Origin: Massilia rhizosphaerae
Lineage (GTDB): Bacteria > Pseudomonadota > Gammaproteobacteria > Burkholderiales > Burkholderiaceae_D
Reading direction: 5' to 3'
DNA: 64,000 bases
NCBI RefSeq assembly: GCF_016093545.1
Contig: NZ_JADKYX010000007.1
Span: 62,001-126,000, forward strand
The notes beneath the pieces are model-generated. The model was not told the origin of the DNA. It was given only the letters and a program-made list of their open reading frames with translations, and did not search any database. Shown here piece after piece: positions 25,762 through 33,367 of this stretch. Each line of letters begins with the position of its first letter. The stretch's first letter is position 1. The translations under genes were made by a program, and so were the position numbers.

Positions 25762-26382
25762 TCACAAGATGGAGAGCCCCGCCTTCTGCAGCAGCTGCGC
25801 CGTCTCGAATACGGGCAATCCCATGATGCCGGAATGGCTGCCCTCGATATGCTCGATGAACAAGGCGGCGAGGCCCTGGATGCCGTAGGCGCCGGCCTTG
25901 TCGTAGGGTTCGGGCGTGGCGCAATACGCCTGGATCGCGGCCGGGGTCAGCTTCGCGAACCGGACGTCCGACACCTGCGTCACCTGTTCGAACACGTCCG
26001 TGTAGTGCAGGGCGACCGACGTCAGCACCTGGTGCGTGCGGCCCGACAGTCGCTCCAGCATCGCGATGGCCTCGTGGCGGTCGGCCGGCTTGCCGAGGAT
26101 CTCGCCGTCGATGGTGACGGTCGTGTCGGCCGACAGCACGGGACGCAGCGGCATGCGGCGCAGGTGCAGCACGTTCCATGCGAACGCGCCTTTTTCGCGC
26201 GCGACGCGGGCCACGTAGTCCAGCGCGGGCTCGCCCGCGAACGTGTCTTCGCTGACGTCGATGCCCCGTGCCGGGTCGGCGCGCAGGCTGAGGATCTCGA
26301 AGTCGATGCCGACCTGGCGCAGCAGTTCGCGCCGGCGCGGGCTCTTCGAAGCGAGGTAGATTTTCTTGTCGGGCTGTTTCAT
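25762..26382 (-). CDS. Maf-type nucleoside triphosphate pyrophosphatase
   Basis: ATG 26382 lies 4 bases after the rlmH stop and gives 206 residues. IYLASKSPRRRELLRQVGID is the Maf start, and SADTTVTIDGEILGKPADRH and FIEHIEGSHSGIMGLPVFET complete the family signature. Members hydrolyse non-canonical or modified NTPs (dTTP/UTP or 7-methyl-GTP) and have been linked to septum formation. The SPRRRELL plus ADTTV pattern suggests the YhdE-type dTTP/UTP pyrophosphatase, but I cannot settle the subgroup. Confidence 0.92.
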   Translation of the reverse strand: MKQPDKKIYLASKSPRRRELLRQVGIDFEILSLRADPARGIDVSEDTFAGEPALDYVARVAREKGAFAWNVLHLRRMPLRPVLSADTTVTIDGEILGKPADRHEAIAMLERLSGRTHQVLTSVALHYTDVFEQVTQVSDVRFAKLTPAAIQAYCATPEPYDKAGAYGIQGLAALFIEHIEGSHSGIMGLPVFETAQLLQKAGLSIL

Positions 26383-26386
26383 CGGC

Positions 26387-26857
26387 TCATACCCGATGGT
26401 AGGGGTGGTTTTGGGTAATCGACCAGGCACGATATAACTGTTCCGCCAGCATCACGCGCACGATACCATGCGGCAGCGTCATGCTCGAGATGCGGATCAG
26501 GCCATCGGCCCGCGCCTTGAGTTCCGGGTCGAGACCGTCGGCGCCTCCGATCAGGAACGCCACGTCGCGCCCGTCCTGCTGCCACGCTTCCAACTGCTGC
26601 GACAGGCCGACGCTGGTCAGGTCGCGGCCGCGCTCGTCGAGGGCGATGATGCGCACGCCCTTCGGCAGCACGGCCTCGATGCGCTCGCGCTCCAGGGCCA
26701 TCGCGGTGGCCGCCGTCTTGCTGCCGGACCGTTCGACCGGCTTGATTTCCTTGAGCACGATGCGCAGCTCGGGCGGCATGCGCTTGGCGTACTCCGCGAA
26801 GCCGGTCTCGATCCAGGCCGGCATCTTGTGGCCGACGGCGGCGATGAGCAACTGCAT
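26387..26857 (-). CDS. rlmH: 23S rRNA (pseudouridine1915-N3)-methyltransferase RlmH
   Basis: The 156-residue SPOUT enzyme starts [20 protein letters not shown]. The trefoil-knot SAM site is seen in [32 protein letters not shown] and the C-terminal [24 protein letters not shown], followed by NHPYHR. It methylates the pseudouridine in helix 69 of mature 70S ribosomes. It lies 6 bases after rsfS, its usual partner in bacterial genomes. Confidence 0.95.
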   Translation of the reverse strand: MQLLIAAVGHKMPAWIETGFAEYAKRMPPELRIVLKEIKPVERSGSKTAATAMALERERIEAVLPKGVRIIALDERGRDLTSVGLSQQLEAWQQDGRDVAFLIGGADGLDPELKARADGLIRISSMTLPHGIVRVMLAEQLYRAWSITQNHPYHRV

Positions 26858-26863
26858 CGCCGC

Positions 26864-27565
26864 TTATTCGTCGGCTTTTTTGATGCGGCGGATGACTTTC
26901 TTGGCCGGCGCTTCGCCTTCGGCCGCGGCCTTGGTCGCACGCTTGGGAGCGGCAGCGTTGGCGGCTTTCGCGGCTTTCGCGGCCTTCGCCTCGGCGGCGG
27001 CGGCCTTCGGCACGGCGACCTTCACGGTGGCGCCGGTCGGGATCTTTTTCGCGGCGGCCTTGCGCGCGGGCTTGGCTGCGCCATCGGCGGCCGCGGATTT
27101 CTTCGCGGCGGGCTTGCGCTCGCGCACCGGCTTCGCGTCTTCCTGTTCCTGGTTGGCGGCCAGGTGCTTCGACTTGGATTTCGGCGCTGCCGCTTCCAGG
27201 CCTTCGGCCGTCGACTTGCGCTTGGCGGCGCCCAGTTTCACGGGCTTGTCGCCCCAGATTTCTTCCAGACGGTAGTACTGGCGGATGGCCGGCTGCATGA
27301 TGTGCACGATCATGTCGCCCAGGTCGACGAGGACCCATTCGCCCGTCTCTTCGCCTTCCAGCCCGACCACGTCGCCGCCTGCTTCCTTGACCTTGTCGCG
27401 CACCGAGGCGGCCAGCGCCTTGGTCTGGCGATTCGACGTGCCCGACACGACCGCGATGCGGTCGAACAGGCTGGTCAGGTGCGTCGTGTCGAACAGGACG
27501 ATTTCCTGGCCCTTGACGTCTTCGAGGGCGTCGACGACGACTGTTTGCAGTTTCTTGATATCCAT
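26864..27565 (-). CDS. rsfS: Ribosomal silencing factor RsfS with long Ala/Lys-rich tail
   Basis: Residues about 1-112 are the complete RsfS/Iojap domain (VVDALEDVKGQEIVLFDTTH, SNRQTKALAASVRDKVKEAG, and WVLVDLGDMIVHIMQPAIRQ YYRLEEIW). It binds L14 and blocks subunit joining when nutrients are short. The remaining 120 residues are low-complexity and basic, built from Ala, Lys, Pro and Glu (PARKAAAKK, AAEAKAAKAAKAANAAA), like the tails of histone H1-like bacterial proteins. The usual protein is about 105-130 residues, so this tail is an unusual extension that may add RNA or ribosome contact. The start overlaps the nadD stop by one base. Confidence 0.93.
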   Translation of the reverse strand: MDIKKLQTVVVDALEDVKGQEIVLFDTTHLTSLFDRIAVVSGTSNRQTKALAASVRDKVKEAGGDVVGLEGEETGEWVLVDLGDMIVHIMQPAIRQYYRLEEIWGDKPVKLGAAKRKSTAEGLEAAAPKSKSKHLAANQEQEDAKPVRERKPAAKKSAAADGAAKPARKAAAKKIPTGATVKVAVPKAAAAEAKAAKAAKAANAAAPKRATKAAAEGEAPAKKVIRRIKKADE

Positions 27566-28248
27566 TAGTTTTTGTACAAGTTATGTTGTTGAATATAGTC
27601 TAGCACTTGCGGCGCAACGAGCGCGCCTAGGTCCGATACCTGGCCGGTACGAGACGCCGCGTGCAATGCCTCGCGCACCTGGGTGGCCGACACGTCGACG
27701 GCCAGCGTGTGCGCCAGGCAGACCTTGCCCGCCGGGCTGGCGCGCACGTCCTCGAACGACGCGCGCCGGTGCGCCAGTTCCGCCGCCACGGCGGGCGGCA
27801 GCGCGGCATCGTCGAGCCGGTAGCCCGGACGGGCGGCGACGCCGAAATTGGCCAGCGCGAACAGGTCGTGCCAGTCGCGCCAGGTGTCCAGTTTTTGCAG
27901 CTGGTCCGCGCCCATCACGAACACGATGGAGGCGTCCGGGCCGACTTCGGCGCGTACGTCGCGCAGCGTCTCGACCGTGTACGTCGCGCCGTGGCGGTCG
28001 ATTTCGCGGGTATCGATCGTCACGGGCACGCCGCTGCCCGCGAACGCCAGTTCCAGCATCGCCACGCGGTCGGCATCGTCCGCTTCCAGGCCGTTCGCTT
28101 TCTGCCACGGCCGGCCGGCCGGCAGCACGCGCAGCTCGTCCGGATGGAGCTGGCGCGCAAACAATTCGGCCAGCGCGACGTGGCCATGATGTGGCGGGTC
28201 GAAACTGCCTCCCAGCAAAGCGACGCAGGAGGAAATGCGGCGCGTCAC
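27565..28248 (-). CDS. nadD: Nicotinate-nucleotide adenylyltransferase
   Basis: The enzyme adenylates nicotinate mononucleotide in NAD synthesis. [20 protein letters not shown] contains the (H/T)xGH nucleotidyltransferase motif; [17 protein letters not shown] and [12 protein letters not shown] (ISSTxIR-like) follow. No ATG fits. I use GTG 28248, which overlaps the hemF stop as GTGA and gives 227 residues of normal length, so hemF and nadD are translationally coupled. The stop TAA overlaps the rsfS ATG by one base. Confidence 0.92.
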   Translation of the reverse strand: MTRRISSCVALLGGSFDPPHHGHVALAELFARQLHPDELRVLPAGRPWQKANGLEADDADRVAMLELAFAGSGVPVTIDTREIDRHGATYTVETLRDVRAEVGPDASIVFVMGADQLQKLDTWRDWHDLFALANFGVAARPGYRLDDAALPPAVAAELAHRRASFEDVRASPAGKVCLAHTLAVDVSATQVREALHAASRTGQVSDLGALVAPQVLDYIQQHNLYKN

Positions 28249-29156
28249 GGGGCGAGCCAATCCCGGTGGGGAAGGAAGTCGGAATACAGTTTTGCTTCCG
28301 GGCTGCCCGGTTCCGGATGCCAGTCGTAGCGCCACTTGGCGAGCGGCGGCATCGACATCAGGATCGCCTCCGTCCGGCCGCCCGACTGCAGGCCGAACAG
28401 CGTGCCGCGGTCCCACACGAGGTTGAACTCGACGTAGCGCCCGCGCCGGTACGCCTGGAAATCGCGTTCGCGTTCGCCGTAGGGCTGGTCCTTGCGGCGC
28501 CGCAGGATCGGCAGGTAGGCGTCGAGGAAGCCGTTGCCGACGCTCTGCACCAGCGCGTAAGACCGGTCGAACCCCAGTTCGTTGAAATCGTCGAAGAAGA
28601 TGCCGCCGACGCCGCGCGCTTCCTTGCGGTGCTTTACATAGAAATAATCGTCGCACCAGCGCTTGAAGCGTGGATGCAGGTCGTCCCCGAAAGGTGCCAG
28701 CGCGTCGCGGCAGACCTGGTGGAAGTGGCGGGCGTCGCCCTCGTCGCCATAATACGGCGTGAGGTCCATGCCGCCGCCGAACCACCAGACGGGGTCTTTT
28801 CCTTCGGCCGTCGCTTCGAAAAACCGCACGTTCATGTGCACGGTGGGCGCATACGGATTGTGCGGGTGCAGCACGAGCGACACGCCCATCGCTTCCCATG
28901 CCCGTCCGGCCAGTTCCGGCCGCGCGGCCATCGCCGACGGCGGCAGGCTGGCGCCGCGCACGTGCGAGAAATTCACGCCGCCCCGTTCGATCACATTGCC
29001 TTCCTCGACGAGGCGCGAGACGCCACCCCCACCTTCGGCCCGCTCCCACGTATCGCGCAGGAAGGCCTTGCCGTCGACGTCTTCCAGCGCCTGCACGATG
29101 CGCGCCTGCAGGTCGAGCAGCCAGGCCTTGACGGCGGCGGGGTTCGGGGTGCTCAT
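28245..29156 (-). CDS. hemF: Oxygen-dependent coproporphyrinogen III oxidase
   Basis: ATG 29156 ([20 protein letters not shown]) gives 303 residues, the usual length. [38 protein letters not shown] and [20 protein letters not shown] are highly conserved HemF blocks. It converts coproporphyrinogen III to protoporphyrinogen IX with O2 in the cytoplasm. It is the first gene of the minus-strand hemF-nadD-rsfS-rlmH-maf-rng run. In many Burkholderiales purD lies directly upstream; here an island of about 8 kb separates them. Confidence 0.95.
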   Translation of the reverse strand: MSTPNPAAVKAWLLDLQARIVQALEDVDGKAFLRDTWERAEGGGGVSRLVEEGNVIERGGVNFSHVRGASLPPSAMAARPELAGRAWEAMGVSLVLHPHNPYAPTVHMNVRFFEATAEGKDPVWWFGGGMDLTPYYGDEGDARHFHQVCRDALAPFGDDLHPRFKRWCDDYFYVKHRKEARGVGGIFFDDFNELGFDRSYALVQSVGNGFLDAYLPILRRRKDQPYGERERDFQAYRRGRYVEFNLVWDRGTLFGLQSGGRTEAILMSMPPLAKWRYDWHPEPGSPEAKLYSDFLPHRDWLAP

Positions 29157-29349
29157 ATTGAAACGTGGAAATGTGAGAGAAAAAAAGCGAACGGGGATTG
29201 TACACTGATGCGGTGGATCGTGACAGAATCCTGATAACAACATGCAAGTTTCCTTCTGGCATCTTTTCATGCGATCCGTGTGATGACCGGTGCGCGCACT
29301 GTCTCATCGCCGCCCGCGTTTTATCAAAATCGGATAAACATCTTCAATT

Positions 29350-29437
29350 TTCTGCACTTTCCAAGTTTTTCTGGACGGGAATGCAAGCAGTCAATATGTT
29401 TTGTCAATACTCTTGATCATAAGCACAACGCTTTCCA
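29350..29437 (+). promoter_or_regulatory. Conserved leader/promoter block, unit 1
   Basis: This 88-base AT-rich block is shared with 32994-33080 at almost constant spacing. Identical pieces are TTCTGCAC, AATGCAAGCA, CAATAC/TAATAC context, CTTG and ACGCTTTCCA. It is the most conserved noncoding sequence in the island and is probably the promoter with regulator sites. I could not fix the -10/-35 boxes. It begins 397 bases after unit boundaries of the hemF 5' side are left behind, with nothing recognisable between 29157 and 29349. Confidence 0.5.
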
Positions 29438-29517
29438 CCGGCTCCCGGCCGGTCAACGATCCGCGCTCCTCGATGAGCCGGACGCGGAAAAGCGATATAA
29501 AAATGATCGGAGATAAT

Positions 29518-29553
29518 ATGAAACGCACGACCCCCCACTGGCCTCGGCCTTAG
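29518..29553 (+). CDS. Possible leader mini-ORF, 11 codons, unit 1
   Basis: ATG 29518 follows GGAGATAAT, a good ribosome site, and reads MKRTTPHWPRP then TAG. Unit 2 has a mini-ORF of identical length with its own ribosome site at the matching place. Both are rich in Thr, Pro and Arg. A translated leader that senses ribosome stalling is possible; it could also be coincidence in GC-rich DNA. Confidence 0.35.
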   Translation: MKRTTPHWPRP

Positions 29554-29741
29554 CGCGGCTTCCCGCGCCGGGCAGGTCCGCCTGTCGGTACGCCATGGCG
29601 TCCGGCACCGTGACCGACCCGCTCATCTTCCTCTACATCGACACTGATTTTCCGCAGGCGTACGGCATCGTCCGTGCCCCGGACCCGTCACGGCCGCGTT
29701 CCGCATGCCGTGCCGGCCCAGCGGAATGGTGCAATGCAAAA

Positions 29742-29767
29742 CGGCGCGCCGGCCGGTCGGGGCGCCG
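29742..29767 (+). promoter_or_regulatory. GC-rich hairpin in the GH74 leader, unit 1
   Basis: CGGCGC and GCGCCG flank a 14-base GC-rich loop, 66 bases before the GH74 start. The equivalent place in unit 2 has a stronger hairpin. Together with the mini-ORF it could form an attenuator; no T-run follows, so it is not a simple terminator. Confidence 0.3.
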
Positions 29768-29833
29768 CGCACCGGCGGGCGGCGTGTCCGCCATACCGGC
29801 AATCACGACTCATCACTTTCTTGGAGTTAACGC

Positions 29834-32194
29834 ATGAAGAAGCAAACTCTCGCCCTTGCCTGCGTCCTGGCCGGCCTCGTGGCAGCCTGCGGTGGCGGCA
29901 GCAGCCCATCGTCGCAGTCGCCTTCCTTTGCCGCGATGACCGGCACCGTGTCCGGCGGCGGCGCGTCCGTCGCGCTGGGCACCCGGTGGCAGAACGTGAA
30001 GTTCGGCGGGGGCGGCTACGTCCCGGGCCTGATCTTCCACCCGACCAGCCCGAACGTCCTGTATGCACGCACGGACGTCGGCGGTTCCTATCGCTGGAAT
30101 GCCGCGACGTCGTCCTGGGTGCCGATTACCGATGGTTTCGGCCCCACCGAGGCGGGTTTCGACGGCGCCGAAAGCATCGCGCTGGACCCGAACGACGACC
30201 AGCGCGTCTATATGAGCACGGGTCTGTACGCGTCGGAGACCTCCACCGGCCGCCTGTATATGTCCACCGACCGCGGCAACAGCTGGACGCACGTCGACCT
30301 GCCGTTCGGCGTGGGCAGCAACAACCAGGGCCGCGCCATCGGCGAACGCATGATGGTGGACCCGAACGATCCGTCCATCCTGTTCTACGGCTCGCGCACG
30401 GCCGGCCTGTGGAAGAGCGCCGACCACGGCCAGACCTGGGCCCAGGTGACGTCGCTGTCGTCGGCCAAGATGACCCAGGCGCAAATCGACAATGGACCGT
30501 TCAGCGCCGCGGCCGGCGTCGAAGGCATCATCTTCGACACCAGCACGAACGGCTCCGGCACCGCCACCCAGACTATCTACACGGCCATCGCCCCCGACTA
30601 CGCCGGCGTGGCGGGCCTGAGCTTCAACCTGTACAAGTCCACCGACGGCGGCGCGACCTGGACCGGCGTGACGACCCCGGTGCAGGGTTCCCACATCCCC
30701 CACATGGTGCGGGCGAAGGACGGCGTCATGTACATCACCTTCACGAAGGACATGGGCCCCGGCGCCGGCGGCCCCGGTTCGCTGTACAAGTTCGACGGCA
30801 GCAACTGGACGCTGTTGAAGAGCTACGAGACGCAGCAATGGGTGAACTTCGGTATCGGCGGCGTGTCCGTGTACGGCTCGGGCCCGACCACCCGCATCGC
30901 GCTGGCGGTGTCGAACAGCTGGGGTAACTGGCAGGGCCAGCCGATCGTCCAGCTGTCCGACGACGACGGTCAGACCTGGCGCGAAATCGAGGCGACGATG
31001 CCGCACACCCCGACCGACGTGGACTTCTCCGGCTGGGTGGACGACGTCGAGATCGACCCGAACAACCCGGATCACATCATGCACGTGTTCGGCGGCGGCG
31101 TGTGGGAAACGCGTAACGCGTCCGCGGCGACCCCGACCTGGAACCTGGCCGTCACCGGCCTCGAGGAAACCGTCACGCTGGGCCTGACGACGCCGCCCAA
31201 GGGCGCATCGTACGCACTGCTGAACAGCTCGGGCGACGTCGGCACGCTCGTCCAGACCGAACTGCTCAAGAAAGCCACCCGCGGCCCGCGCGGTTTCTTC
31301 AGCAATGGCCACAGCACGGACGTGGCCTGGACCAATTCGGCCTATATCGCGGCGGTCGGCTCCGGCGGCTGGGTCGGGAACAATCCCCGCGGCGCCTACT
31401 CGACCGACTCCGGCGTGACTTGGACGGCGTTCGCCGGCAAGCACCCGGACGCGATGGCGAACCAGGGCTCGGAGGATTCCATCGCCGTGACGGCGCCGGG
31501 CAAGCTCGTCTGGGCGCCGGCCAACTCGGTGCCGGCCTACTCGACCGATAATGGCGCGACCTGGACGTACACGAACCTGCCGGCGCTGCCCGGCGTGGGC
31601 ATCAACCGCGGCTACCGCGTCGTCGCCGACCGCAAGAACCCGAACAAGGTCTACGCCTTCAACTCGGGCGGCGCATGGTGGAACCAGTGGTCTGACACGT
31701 CGCACTTCTGGTACTCGACGGACGGCGGCCACACGTTCACGGAAAGCGCGGCCTTCAACAAGATCTCGGTCGTCACCGATTACTGGGATTCGTCCGTCGC
31801 CGTCAATCCGAACATGGAAGGTGACGTCTGGGTCGCCGACGGCCAGCACATCCTCCACTCGACCGACTCGGGCGTGACCTGGACCAAGCTGGATGCGGCA
31901 CAGGCGATCTGGGACAAGAACCCGACCTGGCGCGAGCCGGACGTGTACGGCGCCAGCTCCATCGCGCTGGGCCGGGCACCGGCCGGTGCGACGTACTCGT
32001 CGTCCGTGTACGTGGTGGGCGTGATCAATAACAAGTGGGGCGTGTACCGCTCGGATAACGGCGGCGCAACGTGGCTGCGCATCAACGACGACCAGCACCA
32101 GTACGCCGGCATCAGCCACCTGGCGGCCGACCAGTCCATCCCCGGACGCGTGTATGCCAGCGGCGCGGGCCGTGGCGTCATCTTCAGCTACTGA
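29834..32194 (+). CDS. GH74 xyloglucanase-like lipoprotein, copy 1
   Basis: The 786-residue protein starts at ATG 29834 after TTGGAG. A lipoprotein signal ends LVAAC with the lipidated Cys at residue 19, followed by a Gly/Ser linker, so it is anchored to a membrane, probably at the surface. The rest is a tandem seven-bladed beta-propeller of GH74 type with repeated Asp-box-like turns (STDRGNSWTHV, SADHGQTWAQV, STDGGATWTGV, STDSGVTWTAF). YARTDVGGSYRW places the predicted general base at Asp81. GWVDDVEIDPNNPDH (Asp403/404) is the block with the general acid. Known GH74 enzymes cut xyloglucan inside the chain. Confidence 0.87.
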   Translation: MKKQTLALACVLAGLVAACGGGSSPSSQSPSFAAMTGTVSGGGASVALGTRWQNVKFGGGGYVPGLIFHPTSPNVLYARTDVGGSYRWNAATSSWVPITDGFGPTEAGFDGAESIALDPNDDQRVYMSTGLYASETSTGRLYMSTDRGNSWTHVDLPFGVGSNNQGRAIGERMMVDPNDPSILFYGSRTAGLWKSADHGQTWAQVTSLSSAKMTQAQIDNGPFSAAAGVEGIIFDTSTNGSGTATQTIYTAIAPDYAGVAGLSFNLYKSTDGGATWTGVTTPVQGSHIPHMVRAKDGVMYITFTKDMGPGAGGPGSLYKFDGSNWTLLKSYETQQWVNFGIGGVSVYGSGPTTRIALAVSNSWGNWQGQPIVQLSDDDGQTWREIEATMPHTPTDVDFSGWVDDVEIDPNNPDHIMHVFGGGVWETRNASAATPTWNLAVTGLEETVTLGLTTPPKGASYALLNSSGDVGTLVQTELLKKATRGPRGFFSNGHSTDVAWTNSAYIAAVGSGGWVGNNPRGAYSTDSGVTWTAFAGKHPDAMANQGSEDSIAVTAPGKLVWAPANSVPAYSTDNGATWTYTNLPALPGVGINRGYRVVADRKNPNKVYAFNSGGAWWNQWSDTSHFWYSTDGGHTFTESAAFNKISVVTDYWDSSVAVNPNMEGDVWVADGQHILHSTDSGVTWTKLDAAQAIWDKNPTWREPDVYGASSIALGRAPAGATYSSSVYVVGVINNKWGVYRSDNGGATWLRINDDQHQYAGISHLAADQSIPGRVYASGAGRGVIFSY

Positions 32195-32227
32195 TGACGG
32201 CAATATCCATTATTTTCGGAGACTTTC

Positions 32228-32815
32228 ATGAAATTCAAATCCATTCTTGCCGCCGTCGCCCTGATGGCGGCCGGCAGCGCCGGCGCCACCGTCCTGACCT
32301 TCGACGGCCTGACCGAGATGATGTACGGCGACGGCTTCGCGCTGGCCGACGGCATGACGTATGACGGCCTGAACCTGACGTATGTGGAGTCCGGCTTCCA
32401 GGTGACCCTGAACGCGCCCAATGCGGACGCCGGCGCGGCGCACATCGGCGACGGCACGTTCGATCCGTCCACCTACAACTGGCACGACGGCATGGAAAAC
32501 GGCGCGGGTTCGTTCGTGACCGTGAGCCGCGTGGGCGGCGGCAAGTTCAACCTGAACAGCTTCGATTACTTCCTGGACACGAGCGACGTGTCGGCGGACG
32601 GCACCGTAGTCGGCTCGATCCAGGACTCGGGCACGTGGAGCACGCAGCTCACCGGCATCACGGAACTGCGCCTGAGCTCGGGCGCCTTCAACGAGATCGA
32701 CAACGTCAACGTCGAAGCGGCCGGTCCGAGCGGTGCCGTGCCGCTGCCCGGTACGTTGGCGTTAATGTTGGGCGGGCTGGCCGCGGGCGGGGTGGCGCGC
32801 CGCCGCCGGGGCTGA
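32228..32815 (+). CDS. Small exported protein with PEP-CTERM-like sorting signal, copy 1
   Basis: The 195-residue protein lies 33 bases after GH74 copy 1 and has a GGAG ribosome site. A signal peptide (MKFKSILAAVALMAAGSAGA) leads to a beta-rich mature part with WHDGMENGAGSFVTVSRV and a C-terminal VPLPGTLALMLGGLAAGG then RRRR. This tripartite end (motif, hydrophobic helix, basic tail) matches exosortase substrates, with VPLP in place of VPEP. It is probably cleaved and retained by an exosortase encoded elsewhere. Pairing with a GH74 enzyme suggests a glycan-binding or scaffold role; no binding domain is certain. Confidence 0.78.
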   Translation: MKFKSILAAVALMAAGSAGATVLTFDGLTEMMYGDGFALADGMTYDGLNLTYVESGFQVTLNAPNADAGAAHIGDGTFDPSTYNWHDGMENGAGSFVTVSRVGGGKFNLNSFDYFLDTSDVSADGTVVGSIQDSGTWSTQLTGITELRLSSGAFNEIDNVNVEAAGPSGAVPLPGTLALMLGGLAAGGVARRRRG

Positions 32816-32858
32816 GTCTTTGCCGGCGGGCCGCGTGCCCGCCAGGTCCCCAAAAGAG

Positions 32859-32900
32859 AACGGGATCGTGCTCCCATGATGGGCAGCCGATCCCGTTTTT
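32859..32900 (+). terminator. Rho-independent terminator after unit 1
   Basis: AACGGGATCG and CGATCCCGTT form a 10-bp stem around a 19-base loop, followed by TTT. It lies 44 bases after the small PEP-CTERM-like gene and ends the unit 1 transcript before the unit 2 leader. Confidence 0.8.
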
Positions 32901-32993
32901 AGTTTCCGCTTGGAAATTGCTAGCACATTCCAGCCGCGCCGTCGGCTGTTTCTGCGTTAAGTCTCTATTAATGCTATGTAAATCTATACAAAA

Positions 32994-33080
32994 TTCTGCA
33001 CATTTCTAGGTTTTATAGTCGCGAATGCAAGCATTGGATAGTTTTTGCTAATACGCTTGGCCTCAACAAAACGCTTTCCA
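32994..33080 (+). promoter_or_regulatory. Conserved leader/promoter block, unit 2
   Basis: This is the counterpart of 29350-29437 with one base fewer. TTCTGCAC, GCGAATGCAAGCA, a run of T then CTAATAC, GCTTGG and ACGCTTTCCA line up with unit 1. The presence of its own terminator upstream and its own leader block means that unit 2 is probably transcribed separately. Confidence 0.5.
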
Positions 33081-33128
33081 TGCCTGCCGCATCGGAAAGA
33101 CATAACACGACATCGACCGGAGACCGCC

Positions 33129-33164
33129 ATGCAGCCAACCATCCCCCCCCGCTCACGAGCGTAG
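33129..33164 (+). CDS. Possible leader mini-ORF, 11 codons, unit 2
   Basis: ATG 33129 follows CGGAGACCGCC and reads MQPTIPPRSRA then TAG, the same 12-codon length as in unit 1. The pattern T-x-P near the middle and a penultimate Arg are shared although the bases differ widely, which argues mildly for selection on the reading frame. Confidence 0.35.
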   Translation: MQPTIPPRSRA

Positions 33165-33274
33165 CGCCCACCGCGCCACGGCGGCGACGCCATCCATCTT
33201 TCTTTCAAGCATTCGTACCTTCCGCACGAACGGACCGGGTTCGGCCGTGCCCGGCGGGCGGTGCATTGCCATAA

Positions 33275-33301
33275 ACGCACGCCGCGCCGGTCGGCGTGCG
33301 T
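33275..33301 (+). promoter_or_regulatory. Perfect 10-bp hairpin in the GH74 leader, unit 2
   Basis: ACGCACGCCG and CGGCGTGCGT pair fully around a 7-base loop, 66 bases before the GH74 start, the same distance as the unit 1 hairpin. The matching distance in both units suggests a functional RNA structure. Confidence 0.45.
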
Positions 33302-33367
33302 CGATCCGAGCGGCGGTTTGTGCGCCGTACCGGCGACCACGATTCATCACTTTTTTGGAGTTCACGC

